Assembly (NCBI RefSeq): GCF_007829035.1
Contig: NZ_VIVQ01000004.1
Span: forward strand, 140,214 to 178,380
Direction: 5' to 3'
Source of the DNA: Rudaeicoccus suwonensis
GTDB taxonomy: Bacteria; Actinomycetota; Actinomycetes; Actinomycetales; Dermatophilaceae
DNA length: 38,167 nucleotides
The notes beneath the pieces were generated by a model. It had not been told where the DNA came from. It searched no databases and worked only from the letters and a program-made list of their open reading frames with translations. Shown here piece by piece: positions 26,858-35,084 of the stretch. How positions within the stretch are numbered: the first letter of the stretch is position 1; each line of letters starts with the position of its first letter. Both the position numbers and the translations under genes were made by a program.

Positions 26858-27694
26858 TCAGTGTGCTCCCTGCAACTCCGGACGGTTACCCGTCACCCCT
26901 GAGGTCTCGTCGACCGTGGTCACATCCTCGATCCTGCCCTCGACATCGGTGACGGCAGTGAGGTCCTCAGAGTGTTCTTCGGCGTGGTCGCTCGCCATAC
27001 CGAAGTACAAGATTGTCAGCAGCGCAAAGATGAACGCCTGGATCAAACCGATGAAGAGGTCGAACAACTTCCAGACGACGTTGGGCCCCCAGAGGATGTA
27101 GCTCGGGAACAGCGCGATCATCGAGATCATGATGCCGCTGGAGAAGATGTTGCCGAACAGTCGCAGGGCGAGAGTGATCGGCTTGGTGATCTCTTCGATC
27201 AGGTTCAGCGGGAACAGGATCGGGTACGGCTGGAAGTAGTGCTTGAAGTAGCCCTTCACCCCACGCTCGCGAATGCTGTAGATGTGCACTCCCACGATGA
27301 CGAACAACGCCATGGCATAGGTGAGGTTCACATCGGCCGTGGGCGAGACCAGCTTGTCGTCGGTCGGGATCATCTCCAGCCAGTTGCTGATCAGAATGAA
27401 GATGAACAGCGTGATCGCCAACGGAACCACGAACGGGTTCACCTTGCCCAACGAGTCCTCGACCTGCTTGGTGACGGTCTGGACGAGTGACTCCCAGAAG
27501 AGCTGAAGTTTGGTGGGGACCTTGCGGCCGACGTTGCGGCGCATCCACAGACCCAGTCCGATCACGATGAGTCCGGCGATCGCAGTCGACCACATGGTGT
27601 CGGCGTTGAAGGTCATACCGAAGGCGGTGAAAGTGATGTGGTGCCCAGGGTTGATGTCGGTCGAGGTAGCCAGAGAGGCGATCTCGTGCGTCAT
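26858..27694 (-). CDS. atpB: F1Fo ATP synthase a subunit
   Basis: The 278-residue membrane subunit provides the proton half-channels. The essential stator arginine is in ITLALRLFGN, followed by the conserved glutamine-bearing segment LIGLIQAFIFALLTILYF. Six membrane helices can be drawn. A C-terminal acidic extension (SDHAEEHSEDLTAV...) of about 45 residues after the last helix is unusual but not unique. Its ATG overlaps the stop of the upstream AtpI-like gene by 4 bases (ATGA). Confidence 0.97.
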   Translation of the reverse strand: MTHEIASLATSTDINPGHHITFTAFGMTFNADTMWSTAIAGLIVIGLGLWMRRNVGRKVPTKLQLFWESLVQTVTKQVEDSLGKVNPFVVPLAITLFIFILISNWLEMIPTDDKLVSPTADVNLTYAMALFVIVGVHIYSIRERGVKGYFKHYFQPYPILFPLNLIEEITKPITLALRLFGNIFSSGIMISMIALFPSYILWGPNVVWKLFDLFIGLIQAFIFALLTILYFGMASDHAEEHSEDLTAVTDVEGRIEDVTTVDETSGVTGNRPELQGAH

Positions 27695-28173
27695 ATCTTC
27701 TTAAGCTCCTTCAACAGGGGCAGACCGGTGGCCATCAGGATGATCATGTGGAAAACAGCAAGCCCGACGAGGACGGCGGCTCCCCCAGACGACCAGAAGA
27801 ACGCGCAGATCGCTCCGGCGATCACGGTGATCACCATGAGCCTGCCGGCCGATGATGCGCCGTACTGCTTGCGGGAGAACTCTTCACCGCTCTCGACAGC
27901 ACGCAACAAGGTGGTCTCTGTGAACAACTGGTTGGCCAGTGACAGGAAGATGCCGACCGAGGCGAAGACGCCGATCGGCCAATGCTTGTAGACCGCCGCG
28001 ATGTAGATGGTGGCGGCCGCGAGCACCACGGCGAGGATGATGACTCGCCGCTGGTTGCGCAAGGCGCGCACAACGACAGATGACTTCACAGCGTCGTCGC
28101 CTCCGTCGTCGGGTGATACTGAAATCCGGCCGGACTCCTGCGGGTCATCGCCGGCGACCTCGCGCTCAGCCAT
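27691..28173 (-). CDS. atpI: AtpI-like membrane protein
   Basis: The 160-residue protein has an acidic N-terminal tail (1-30) and four hydrophobic helices, in the position and style of AtpI, which assists c-ring assembly or magnesium/sodium handling in other bacteria. Sequence resemblance is weak, as is usual for this family, so the symbol rests partly on context. It overlaps both neighbours: 4 bases with atpB and 8 bases with the small upstream gene. Confidence 0.75.
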   Translation of the reverse strand: MAEREVAGDDPQESGRISVSPDDGGDDAVKSSVVVRALRNQRRVIILAVVLAAATIYIAAVYKHWPIGVFASVGIFLSLANQLFTETTLLRAVESGEEFSRKQYGASSAGRLMVITVIAGAICAFFWSSGGAAVLVGLAVFHMIILMATGLPLLKELKKI

Positions 28174-28396
28174 GGTCGCTCCCGTTGAGGAACGGGCGGA
28201 TGCGTAGCCAGGACACGATGCCTCCGAGAATGACCCCGGCGGCCAGTCCGATGAGGACGAAGACCGGCGAGGTTCCGGTGAGTGAATCTAGGACGTAGCC
28301 GAGGACCAGACCTGAAACGACGGAGCCGACGACAATGCCGCCGATGCCGACGAAATCCCAGGCGCCAAGACCCATATCGCGGTTGTCATCGTACAT
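28166..28396 (-). CDS. AtpZ/AtpI-type small two-helix membrane protein
   Basis: The 76-residue protein has two membrane helices with Gly-rich packing (GIGGIVVGSVVSGLVLGYVLD and VFVLIGLAAGVILGGIVSWL), the AtpZ-like pattern found at the head of many atp operons. The ATG at 28396 is preferred over a GTG one codon earlier; the ribosome site is weak. It is the first gene of the operon, about 150 bases downstream of a CRP/GlxR-type palindrome. Confidence 0.78.
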   Translation of the reverse strand: MYDDNRDMGLGAWDFVGIGGIVVGSVVSGLVLGYVLDSLTGTSPVFVLIGLAAGVILGGIVSWLRIRPFLNGSDHG

Positions 28397-28543
28397 CACC
28401 GCACACGGCCCTTAGGCTGCTGAACCGCGCAAACATGGGCTGTAAAACCAGCCAACCGAACGCGTCGGACAGGTCGTCCGGGACGTACGTCGGTGGTCTT
28501 CATCGGTCTTCCCATCGGCGGTATCAGCTTTGATCCAGCTGAT

Positions 28544-28559
28544 TGTGAAAGCTATCACA
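28544..28559. promoter_or_regulatory. CRP/GlxR-type operator upstream of the ATP synthase operon
   Basis: TGTGA-N6-TCACA is a perfect match to the CRP-family consensus. It overlaps the wecA stop and lies about 148 bases upstream of the first atp-operon gene. A TGATAC hexamer on the reverse strand (28526 to 28521) is spaced so that the palindrome centre would fall near -37 to -38, close to the class II activation position. The remaining spacer down to 28397 shows no other clear element. Confidence 0.7.
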
Positions 28560-29649
28560 AGCGCGGTTTGCGGCCTAATCGAGGCAGACCCAGGGTGAGC
28601 GCGACGGCCATCACCATCAATGAGACGAGGATGGCGGATGCGGCATACGTCGGCAGGTAGTTGAACGACAGCACGCCGCCGGACACCGACGCCGACCACA
28701 GGTACAGCAGCAGCACGGCACGGCGGTGCGGATGCCCCATCTGCAGCATCCGGTGATGCAGGTGCTTCTTGTCCGGATGCCAGAACTTTCCGCCACGCCG
28801 GACGAACGCGAGTATGACGTCCAGGATCGGCAGCGCAAGGATCAGCACCGGCACGGCGATCGGCAGCAGGATCGCGACCTTCGAGGTCTGCTGGGCCGTG
28901 CTGTCGACCGGGCTGAAGCTGCCGGTGAACGAGATGGTCGCCGCCGACAACATGAGCCCGAGCAGCAGCGCCCCCGCATCGCCCATGAACAGCTTGGCGG
29001 GATGGAAGTTGTGCGGCAGGAACCCCAGGCAGCAACCGACCATCACCGCCGACAGAAAGGACGCCTGCGAGAACACGTTGTCGTCGGACGGGCGCGTGGA
29101 GTAGGTCCAGATGAAGAACGCCGTCGCCGCAATCGCGACCGTCCCAGCAGCAAGACCGTCCAAGCCGTCGGCAAAGTTGACCGCCTGAGTCGTGGCAATG
29201 ACGACGAGCACTGTCAGAGCGAGCAGCACCGGTTGCGGGAGCACGGTCTGGGTGCCCAGGATCGGCAGGAAGAGCAACTGCACTCCGCCGAAGCCGGACA
29301 TCACGATGGCGGCCAGGACCGTGCCGGCGACCTTGGTCATCGGGTCCAGGTCGCGGAAATCGTCGATGGCGCCCAGGGCCGTGATGATCGCCGCCGCGGC
29401 CAGCACCCGGATCAGGTCGGCATTGCCGAACAGCGTGCCCAGATACGGCAACCGACTGGCCACGAGCATCGCTCCGGCGAAACCGAACAGCATCGCCAGC
29501 CCGCCGAGCCGGGGAACCGGCACGGTATGGACGTCACGGCCACGCACCGGCGTGAATGCGCCGAAATGCACCGCAAGCCACCGGACCCCCGGCGTCGTGA
29601 CGTAGGTGATCGCTGCTGCGACGATCGCGACGAGCAGGTATTCACGCAC
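28555..29649 (-). CDS. WecA/MraY-family undecaprenyl-phosphate sugar-1-phosphate transferase
   Basis: The 364-residue polytopic protein has about eleven helices. Family motifs are DDFRDLDP (Mg-binding Asp pair), NFADGLDGLA, the FMGDAGALLLG loop and the C-terminal HLHHRML motif that distinguishes WecA-type enzymes from MraY. It transfers a sugar-1-phosphate such as GlcNAc-1-P to polyprenyl phosphate, starting cell-wall polymer or teichoic/arabinogalactan-type linkage synthesis. The GTG at 29649 (MREYLLVAIVAAA) fits family N-termini; the open frame runs 17 codons further. It precedes the atp operon in the usual actinobacterial order. Confidence 0.93.
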   Translation of the reverse strand: MREYLLVAIVAAAITYVTTPGVRWLAVHFGAFTPVRGRDVHTVPVPRLGGLAMLFGFAGAMLVASRLPYLGTLFGNADLIRVLAAAAIITALGAIDDFRDLDPMTKVAGTVLAAIVMSGFGGVQLLFLPILGTQTVLPQPVLLALTVLVVIATTQAVNFADGLDGLAAGTVAIAATAFFIWTYSTRPSDDNVFSQASFLSAVMVGCCLGFLPHNFHPAKLFMGDAGALLLGLMLSAATISFTGSFSPVDSTAQQTSKVAILLPIAVPVLILALPILDVILAFVRRGGKFWHPDKKHLHHRMLQMGHPHRRAVLLLYLWSASVSGGVLSFNYLPTYAASAILVSLMVMAVALTLGLPRLGRKPRL

Positions 29650-29689
29650 AGCTTGCGGGGTTCCGTTCCGGCGTCGACTGTTCGGGACG

Positions 29690-29713
29690 CCCGCCGCCAA
29701 ACCTGGCGGCGGG
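29690..29713. terminator. Hairpin after glyA
   Basis: CCCGCCGCCA and TGGCGGCGGG form a perfect 10-bp stem with loop AACC, 24 bases after the glyA stop and upstream of wecA. It implies that wecA relies at least partly on its own promoter, although I could not place one in the 40 bases available. Confidence 0.75.
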
Positions 29714-29736
29714 TCGATGACGAACAGGCAGTCGCA

Positions 29737-31011
29737 TCAGCGGGGGTAGGCGGGGAAACGCTCGACGAGTTCGCTCACCTGAGCGCGCACATCGCGTGCG
29801 ACCTGGTGCTCGGGGTCGCCGTCGCCCTGCGTGATCGCGGTGTGGATCAGCTCGGCGATCAGCTTCATCTCCTCGGTGCCCATCCCCTGCGTCGTCACCG
29901 ACGGAGAACCGACACGTATGCCGGAGGCGATGTTCGGCTTGGCGGGATCGAACGGGATGGCGTTCTTGTTGAGCACGATCCCGGCGGCGTCGGCACGCTT
30001 CTCCGCGTCGGCGCCGGTGACCCCGATGCCCTGCAGGTCGTGCAACGACAGATGGGTGTCGGTGCCGCCGGTGGTCGGGCGGATGCCCCTCTCCCCCAAC
30101 GACGTCGCGAGCTGCTGCGCATTGGCGATGACCTGGGTGGCGTACTGGGCGTACTCAGGAGTCGCGCATTCTTTGAAGTTGACAGCCTTCGCCGCGATCG
30201 TGTGCATCTGCGGGCCGCCCTGCATCATCGGGAAGACCGCCTTGTCGATCGCTTTGGCGTGCTCCTCCTTGCAGACGATCGCGCCGGACCGCGGACCGCG
30301 CAACACCTTGTGGGTGGTGAACGACACGACATCGGCATACGGCACGGGGCTCGGGATCGCCTTGCCGGCGACCAGGCCGATGAAGTGGGCTGCGTCGACC
30401 CAGAAGATCGCGCCGACCTCGTCGGCGATCGCGCGGAAACGCGCGAAGTCGATCGTCCGCGGGATGGCTGAACCACCGGCGAGCAGCACCTTGGGGCGGT
30501 GCTCCTTGGCCAGGCGCTCGACCTCGTCGTAGTCGATGTCCTCGGTCTGCCGGTCGACGCCGTAACCGATGGCGTTGAACCACTTGCCCGAGAAGCTGAC
30601 CTTGGTGCCGTGCGTCAGGTGACCGCCCATCGGCAACGACATCGCCAGGATCGTGTCGCCGGGCGACATGAACGCGCCGTAGACAGCCTGGTTGGCGCTG
30701 GCACCGGAGTGCGGCTGCACATTGGCGTGATCGGCGCCGAACAACGCCTTGGCGCGCTCGATCGCGATCGTCTCGGCCTTGTCGACCTCGGAGCACCCAC
30801 CGTAGTAGCGCCGGCCGGGATAGCCCTCGGCATACTTGTTGGACAGGGTTGATCCGAGTGCGGTGAGCACGGCCGGGCTGGACATGTTCTCGCTGGCGAT
30901 CAACTGCAGGCCGCTGCGCAGCCGACCGAGCTCGGACAGCAGCACACCGGCGATGTCGGGGTCGAAGGCTTCGAGCGCATCGAAGTCGGATCCGTAGAAC
31001 GGCGTCGTCAT
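29737..31011 (-). CDS. glyA: Serine hydroxymethyltransferase
   Basis: The 424-residue PLP enzyme interconverts serine and glycine, loading tetrahydrofolate with one-carbon units. The PLP lysine is in SFTTHKVLRGPRSG; SENMSSPAVL, the YAEGYPGRRYYGG block and QPHSGASANQAVY are diagnostic. The ATG giving MTTPFYGSDFDAL is chosen; a longer open frame reaches into tsaC. It starts 5 bases after the tsaC stop, so the two are cotranscribed. A hairpin follows it. Confidence 0.97.
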   Translation of the reverse strand: MTTPFYGSDFDALEAFDPDIAGVLLSELGRLRSGLQLIASENMSSPAVLTALGSTLSNKYAEGYPGRRYYGGCSEVDKAETIAIERAKALFGADHANVQPHSGASANQAVYGAFMSPGDTILAMSLPMGGHLTHGTKVSFSGKWFNAIGYGVDRQTEDIDYDEVERLAKEHRPKVLLAGGSAIPRTIDFARFRAIADEVGAIFWVDAAHFIGLVAGKAIPSPVPYADVVSFTTHKVLRGPRSGAIVCKEEHAKAIDKAVFPMMQGGPQMHTIAAKAVNFKECATPEYAQYATQVIANAQQLATSLGERGIRPTTGGTDTHLSLHDLQGIGVTGADAEKRADAAGIVLNKNAIPFDPAKPNIASGIRVGSPSVTTQGMGTEEMKLIAELIHTAITQGDGDPEHQVARDVRAQVSELVERFPAYPR

Positions 31012-31016
31012 GAGGG

Positions 31017-31895
31017 TCACCCTAATTTCTGGTCGGTGTCGGGGTTGGCTGATTTCGCGTCGTCGACGGCGTGGTCGGTGTCCGTGCTGCCCCACTGAGC
31101 ACCCAGGGTCGGTATGTCGCTCTGCGTGTCCGTCGCGACGGGCTCGTCGGGCTTGGTCAGGTCGACCGCCGGTATGACGGACTCCGCGCTCCCGGACGGA
31201 TCGAGCGCAGGCGGTGGCGGCAGGTCCGGTTCGGAGTTGATGGCCTGCCCGGTCACCAGACCCACGCCGGCGAGCACCTCACGCAACTGCTCGTTGGTGA
31301 TCGTGCCCTCACGCAACACCACAGGGTCCGGCTTCGTACAGTCGACGATGGTGGAGGAGGTGTCGGCTCCGCGTTCGCCACCGTCGAGGTAGACATCGAC
31401 GAAATGGCCCAGCATGAAGCCGGCCTCGGTGACGGTCGTGGCCGAGGGCTTGCCCGTCCGGTTGGCCGAGCTGACCGCGAGCGGCCCGGTGCGCTGGAGC
31501 AGTGCCAGCGCGATCTCGTCATCGGGCATGCGCAGTGCGACGGTGCCGTTGGTGTCGCCGAGATCCCACGCAAGAGACTGCTGAGCCCGCAGCACCAGCG
31601 TCAGACCGCCGGGCCAGAACGCGTCCATCAACCTGCTCACGTATGACGGGAGCGCCATCGCCAGACCGTCCACCGTCATACGTGACGGGATCAGGACGGG
31701 AGGGGGCATCTCGCGACCACGGCCCTTGGCTTCGAGCAGGCGGCCGACGGCAGGCGCGTTGAAGGCGTCGGCGGCGATGCCATAGACGGTGTCGGTCGGC
31801 ATCACCACGCACTCGCCGCGGGCGATGGCCTCGGCCGCCGCCTGGATGGCCTCATCACGGGACTCTGCGGCGCTGCAATCGAAGACCGGACTCAC
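31017..31895 (-). CDS. tsaC: L-threonylcarbamoyladenylate synthase with disordered C-terminal tail
   Basis: The 292-residue YrdC/Sua5-family enzyme makes threonylcarbamoyl-AMP for t6A tRNA modification. The catalytic domain (1-215) shows MPTDTVYGIAADAF, the KGRGREMPPPVL region, SSANRTGKPS and REGTI. The last 75 residues are Pro/Asp/Ser/Thr-rich, lack a Sua5 domain and look disordered. It begins with GTG. In most actinobacteria it follows prmC directly; here a divergent pentapeptide gene separates the two. A 13-bp inverted repeat carrying two copies of GTATGACG lies inside the coding region. Confidence 0.93.
   Translation of the reverse strand: MSPVFDCSAAESRDEAIQAAAEAIARGECVVMPTDTVYGIAADAFNAPAVGRLLEAKGRGREMPPPVLIPSRMTVDGLAMALPSYVSRLMDAFWPGGLTLVLRAQQSLAWDLGDTNGTVALRMPDDEIALALLQRTGPLAVSSANRTGKPSATTVTEAGFMLGHFVDVYLDGGERGADTSSTIVDCTKPDPVVLREGTITNEQLREVLAGVGLVTGQAINSEPDLPPPPALDPSGSAESVIPAVDLTKPDEPVATDTQSDIPTLGAQWGSTDTDHAVDDAKSANPDTDQKLG
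31637..31685. repeat. Inverted pair of the GTATGACG motif inside tsaC
   Basis: TCACGTATGACGG (31637-31649) and its exact complement (31673-31685) form perfect 13-base arms 23 bases apart within the tsaC coding sequence. One arm is read as Arg-Met-Thr-Val, the other as Ser-Tyr-Val-Ser with the codon TCA, rare in this GC-rich sequence. Confidence 0.75.
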
Positions 31896-32007
31896 TCGCG
31901 CAAGTGTGTCAGATGACCTTCCATTTCATGCAGCACGTCGACTCAGCGGAAGCCGAAACCTTCGTTCCCTCGCGGCCGTCCGGCTCACACCTGCCAGACT
32001 CCGAGTC

Positions 32008-32568
32008 ATGGAGTTGGTCGACCGGACGTATGACGGTCCCCAGTTGCGTTCGCTGGTGGCCGACGCCACCGACGCGGTGATCCTCGTCAGGTGCGACCTG
32101 CGTGACGCGGATCTGCGCGATGCCGACCTCACCGAGGTCACTTTCGAGGAATGTGTCATGGACCAGGCCCGGCTGCAGGGCGCCGCTCTGGGCGGAGCGA
32201 GATTCACCGGTTGCCGCCTGATGGGCGCGAACCTGGAGCAGTCGCGCGGGCTGGGCTTCACGATCCAGCGCTCGAATCTGTTTGCTGCCAACCTCATCGG
32301 CGCGCTGCTCTCACACACGGACCTCACCGGTTGTCGATTCACCGAGGCCGTGCTGCGCGGCGCCGATCTGCGTCATTCGGTCTTCGACGGGTGTGATCTG
32401 ACCGGAACCGACCTGTATGACGCAAATCTCGAAGGCGCCGACCTGCGTGGTGCCTCGATCGGCCCGTGCGACCTGGACAGGCTGCGAGCGCTCAAGGGCG
32501 CGCTGCTGACCACCCAGCAGGCGTGCACGATCACCGCCGAACTGACCGGCGCCGTCGTGCTCGACTAG
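32008..32568 (+). CDS. Pentapeptide-repeat protein
   Basis: The 186-residue protein is built of A(D/N)LXX-type pentapeptides, for example CDLRDADLRDADL (29-41), ANLEQS, ANLIGAL, TDLTGCRF, ADLRHSVFDGCDLTGTDLYDANLEGADLRGAS, forming a right-handed beta-helix of roughly 25 repeats with a C-terminal capping helix. Such proteins include Qnr/MfpA-type DNA mimics that bind gyrase and McbG immunity proteins; the size fits, but most family members have unknown roles. No ribosome site is seen; CAGACT 7 bases upstream may be a leaderless -10. It is inserted between tsaC (divergent) and prmC (convergent). Confidence 0.88.
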   Translation: MELVDRTYDGPQLRSLVADATDAVILVRCDLRDADLRDADLTEVTFEECVMDQARLQGAALGGARFTGCRLMGANLEQSRGLGFTIQRSNLFAANLIGALLSHTDLTGCRFTEAVLRGADLRHSVFDGCDLTGTDLYDANLEGADLRGASIGPCDLDRLRALKGALLTTQQACTITAELTGAVVLD

Positions 32569-32583
32569 CTCGACCCGCAGCCC

Positions 32584-33456
32584 TCAGGCGCGACGCGCAC
32601 AGGTGGCACGTGGCCGCCCGGTCAGGTCGCGCCGATCGACGACGTCCGACCAGGATCCGGTCGTTCGCAGCGCGGCAGGCAGCGAACCACCTTGCGTGTC
32701 AGCGTGTTCCATCACCATCAGACCACCCGGCGCCAGCAGTTGGGCGGCGCGGGCTGCGACGTCGAGTGGGATCCGCAAGCCGTCGGGGCTGCCGCCATAC
32801 AGCGCGATGTCGGGGTCGTGGTCACGCACCTCCGGATCGATGGGCACCATGCCGACCGGGATGTATGGCGGGTTGCTCACCACCACGTCGACCGTCTCGA
32901 GGAGTTCGGCAAAGGCGGTGCGTGCGTCCCCGCAGACGATCTCGACGTCTGCGCCGAGGCGATCACGATTCTGGGTCGCCCAGGCATGGGCGAGCGGATC
33001 GAGCTCGACGGCGTGCACCCGCGCGGCAGGGCATTCGTCCTTGGTCGCCAGCGCCAGCGCGCCGGAGCCGGTGCACAGATCGACGACGGTGGGCTCGGTG
33101 ACGCCGCGCTCACGCAGCCGCTGCAGCTCCGCCAGAACGAGGTCCACCAGCATCTCGGTCTCCGGTCGAGGCACGAAAACGCCTGGCCCCACTGCGATTT
33201 CGATGTGTCGAAACGGCGCCCACCCGGTGAGGTGTTGCACCGGCACGCGGGTCGCGCGCTCGTGGACCAGCGCTTCGAAACGCTCGACGACCGTCGAGTC
33301 GGGCTCGTCACCCATCACCCGCGCCCGCTGCAGGTCGGCCGGAGTGCGCCGCCACGCGTGGGCGAGCAGGACGGCCGCATCGGCCGCCGGCGAGACGACG
33401 CCGCTCTCAGCGAGTTGTGTGGTCGCGGCGTCGAGCAGTGCGCGGATCTGCGTCAC
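32584..33456 (-). CDS. prmC: Release-factor glutamine methyltransferase PrmC
   Basis: The 290-residue SAM-dependent enzyme methylates the GGQ glutamine of release factors. The C-terminal methyltransferase domain has [13 protein letters not shown] and the catalytic NPPY (195-198); the N-terminal helical domain binds the factor ([21 protein letters not shown]). It starts at GTG overlapping the prfA stop by 4 bases (GTGA), a sign of translational coupling with its substrate gene. It converges on the pentapeptide gene 15 bases away. Confidence 0.95.
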   Translation of the reverse strand: MTQIRALLDAATTQLAESGVVSPAADAAVLLAHAWRRTPADLQRARVMGDEPDSTVVERFEALVHERATRVPVQHLTGWAPFRHIEIAVGPGVFVPRPETEMLVDLVLAELQRLRERGVTEPTVVDLCTGSGALALATKDECPAARVHAVELDPLAHAWATQNRDRLGADVEIVCGDARTAFAELLETVDVVVSNPPYIPVGMVPIDPEVRDHDPDIALYGGSPDGLRIPLDVAARAAQLLAPGGLMVMEHADTQGGSLPAALRTTGSWSDVVDRRDLTGRPRATCARRA

Positions 33457-34547
33457 TGCGCGGAGTTCTCGGCGACCGCCGCCATACGCGCCGCTTCGTC
33501 GGCCTCCACGGCGGACTGCACGACGGGGTCGAGGTCGCCGTCGAGCACGGTGTCGAGGTTGTACGCCTTGTAACCCGTGCGGTGGTCGGCGATGCGGTTC
33601 TCGGGAAAGTTGTAGGTGCGGATGCGCTCGCTGCGGTCGACGGTGCGCACCTGCGAGCGACGAGCCGCCGACGCCTCGGCGTCGCGTTCGTCCTGCGCGA
33701 TCTGCCGCAGTCGGGCCTTGAGCACCCGCAGCGCAGACTCCTTGTTCTGCAACTGCGACTTCTCGTTCTGACAAGACACGACGGTGCCGGTCGGCAGGTG
33801 CGTGATGCGCACGGCCGAGTCCGTCGTGTTCACCGACTGCCCACCCGGGCCGGACGACCGGTAGACGTCAATCTTGAGGTCGTTAGGACCGAAGGTGATC
33901 TCGTCGTCATCGCCCTCGTCAAGATCGGGCATGACCAGCACCCCGGCTGCCGAGGTGTGGATGCGACCCTGACTCTCGGTGACCGGAACCCGCTGAACCC
34001 GATGGACACCGCCTTCATATTTCAGCCGGGCCCACGGAGCCGTGCCGGGCTCCATCTGTCCCTTCGCCCTGATGGTCAGCCGCACGTCGGTGTATCCGCC
34101 CAGGTCGGAATCCGTGGCGTCGGTGATCTCCGCACGCCACCCGGCGCGTTCGGCGAAGCGCAGATACATCCGCACCAGGTCGCCGGCGAACAGCGCCGAC
34201 TCCTCGCCACCGGCACCGGCCTTGACCTCCATGATCACGTCGCGGTCGTCGTCCTCGTCACGAGGCAGCAACAGGGTGCGCAGCTTGTCTTCGGCCGCGG
34301 TGAGCGACTGCTGCATGCCGGGCAGTTCCTCAGCGAAGCTGTCGTCCTCGGCGGCAAGCTCGGTGGCCGCGGCCAAGTCGTCGCGCGCGGCCAGCCAGGC
34401 GCGGTATGCCGCAACGGTGGGCGCGAGAGCGGCATACCTCTTGTTCACCTTGCGCAGGGCGACCGGATCGCCGTGGATCACCGGATCGGCCAATTGCCTT
34501 TCCAGGTCGGCGTATTCGGCTGCGACTGTGGCCGCGGACTCGATCAT
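33453..34547 (-). CDS. prfA: Peptide chain release factor 1
   Basis: The 364-residue class I release factor recognises UAA/UAG. The PVT tripeptide (188-190, in [15 protein letters not shown]) identifies RF1 rather than RF2, and the GGQ motif is at 235-237 ([15 protein letters not shown]). The ATG giving [12 protein letters not shown] is chosen; upstream in-frame ATG extends into a Pro-rich stretch. The ribosome site (GAAGG, some 9 bases upstream) is moderate. It lies between rpmE, behind a hairpin, and the overlapping prmC. Confidence 0.97.
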   Translation of the reverse strand: MIESAATVAAEYADLERQLADPVIHGDPVALRKVNKRYAALAPTVAAYRAWLAARDDLAAATELAAEDDSFAEELPGMQQSLTAAEDKLRTLLLPRDEDDDRDVIMEVKAGAGGEESALFAGDLVRMYLRFAERAGWRAEITDATDSDLGGYTDVRLTIRAKGQMEPGTAPWARLKYEGGVHRVQRVPVTESQGRIHTSAAGVLVMPDLDEGDDDEITFGPNDLKIDVYRSSGPGGQSVNTTDSAVRITHLPTGTVVSCQNEKSQLQNKESALRVLKARLRQIAQDERDAEASAARRSQVRTVDRSERIRTYNFPENRIADHRTGYKAYNLDTVLDGDLDPVVQSAVEADEAARMAAVAENSAQ

Positions 34548-34589
34548 GGGGTCGCCTTCGTGCGTGGGAGGTCGTGCGGGACATAGCAA

Positions 34590-34635
34590 ACCGCCGGCCC
34601 GATGCCCCGCTCATGGCGAGGGCTGGACCGGCGGT
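34590..34635. terminator. Hairpin after rpmE
   Basis: ACCGCCGG and CCGGCGGT form a perfect 8-bp stem with a 30-base loop, 10 bases after the rpmE stop and upstream of prfA. Confidence 0.6.
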
Positions 34636-34644
34636 GCGAGAAAG

Positions 34645-34860
34645 CTACTTGGCGACCTTCTTGCCGTAACGCTCCTGGAAGCGGGCCACGCGACCACCGG
34701 TGTCGAGGATCTTCTGCTTGCCGGTGTAGAACGGGTGGCACTGCGAGCACACGTCGGCGGTGATCTTGCCGGAGTCCGCGGTGCTGCGGGTGGTGAATGT
34801 CGCGCCACAGGTGCAGGTCACCTGGGTCTCGTTGTAGGACGGGTGAATGTCCTTCTTCAT
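34645..34860 (-). CDS. rpmE: 50S ribosomal protein L31, zinc-binding form
   Basis: The 71-residue protein is L31 of the C+ type, with a zinc-coordinating set of four cysteines (CTCGATF and CSQCHPF). It begins MKKDIHPSY with GGAG 6 bases upstream. The length is normal. Its presence between rho and prfA is the standard actinobacterial order. It is flanked by hairpins on both sides, so it is probably transcribed on its own as well. Confidence 0.97.
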   Translation of the reverse strand: MKKDIHPSYNETQVTCTCGATFTTRSTADSGKITADVCSQCHPFYTGKQKILDTGGRVARFQERYGKKVAK

Positions 34861-35014
34861 GGGTGTCTCCTCGGGTGTCGTGCCCTCCGGGTCGCCGCGA
34901 CGGATGTCGGGACGTGAACCGGTGGACCAACCGATAATTCTGCCAGTCGGCAGCGCATCAGTCCAAACGAGCGGTGCCGCCGCGATATTCCGGCAATGCA
35001 CGGACGGCGCCAGT

Positions 35015-35071
35015 GCACGTATGGCGATGCCCGCCTCACCGGTGCGGTGGGACGGGCATCGTCATACGTGC
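35015..35071. terminator. rho-rpmE hairpin built from two inverted GTATGNCG motif copies
   Basis: Arms at 35015-35033 and 35053-35071 pair over 19 bases with a single G-U wobble. Each arm contains one motif copy: GTATGGCG at 35019-35026 and CGTCATAC at 35060-35067. The loop contains the palindrome CACCGGTG. It lies 14 bases after the rho stop. The arrangement recalls the inverted uptake sequences that serve as terminators in Neisseria and Haemophilus. Confidence 0.85.
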
Positions 35072-35084
35072 TTGTTCAGACTGT

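Noticed and set aside
28726-30471. 581-codon forward open frame opposite wecA and glyA
   Set aside because: Antisense shadow of two genes with clear catalytic motifs on the reverse strand.
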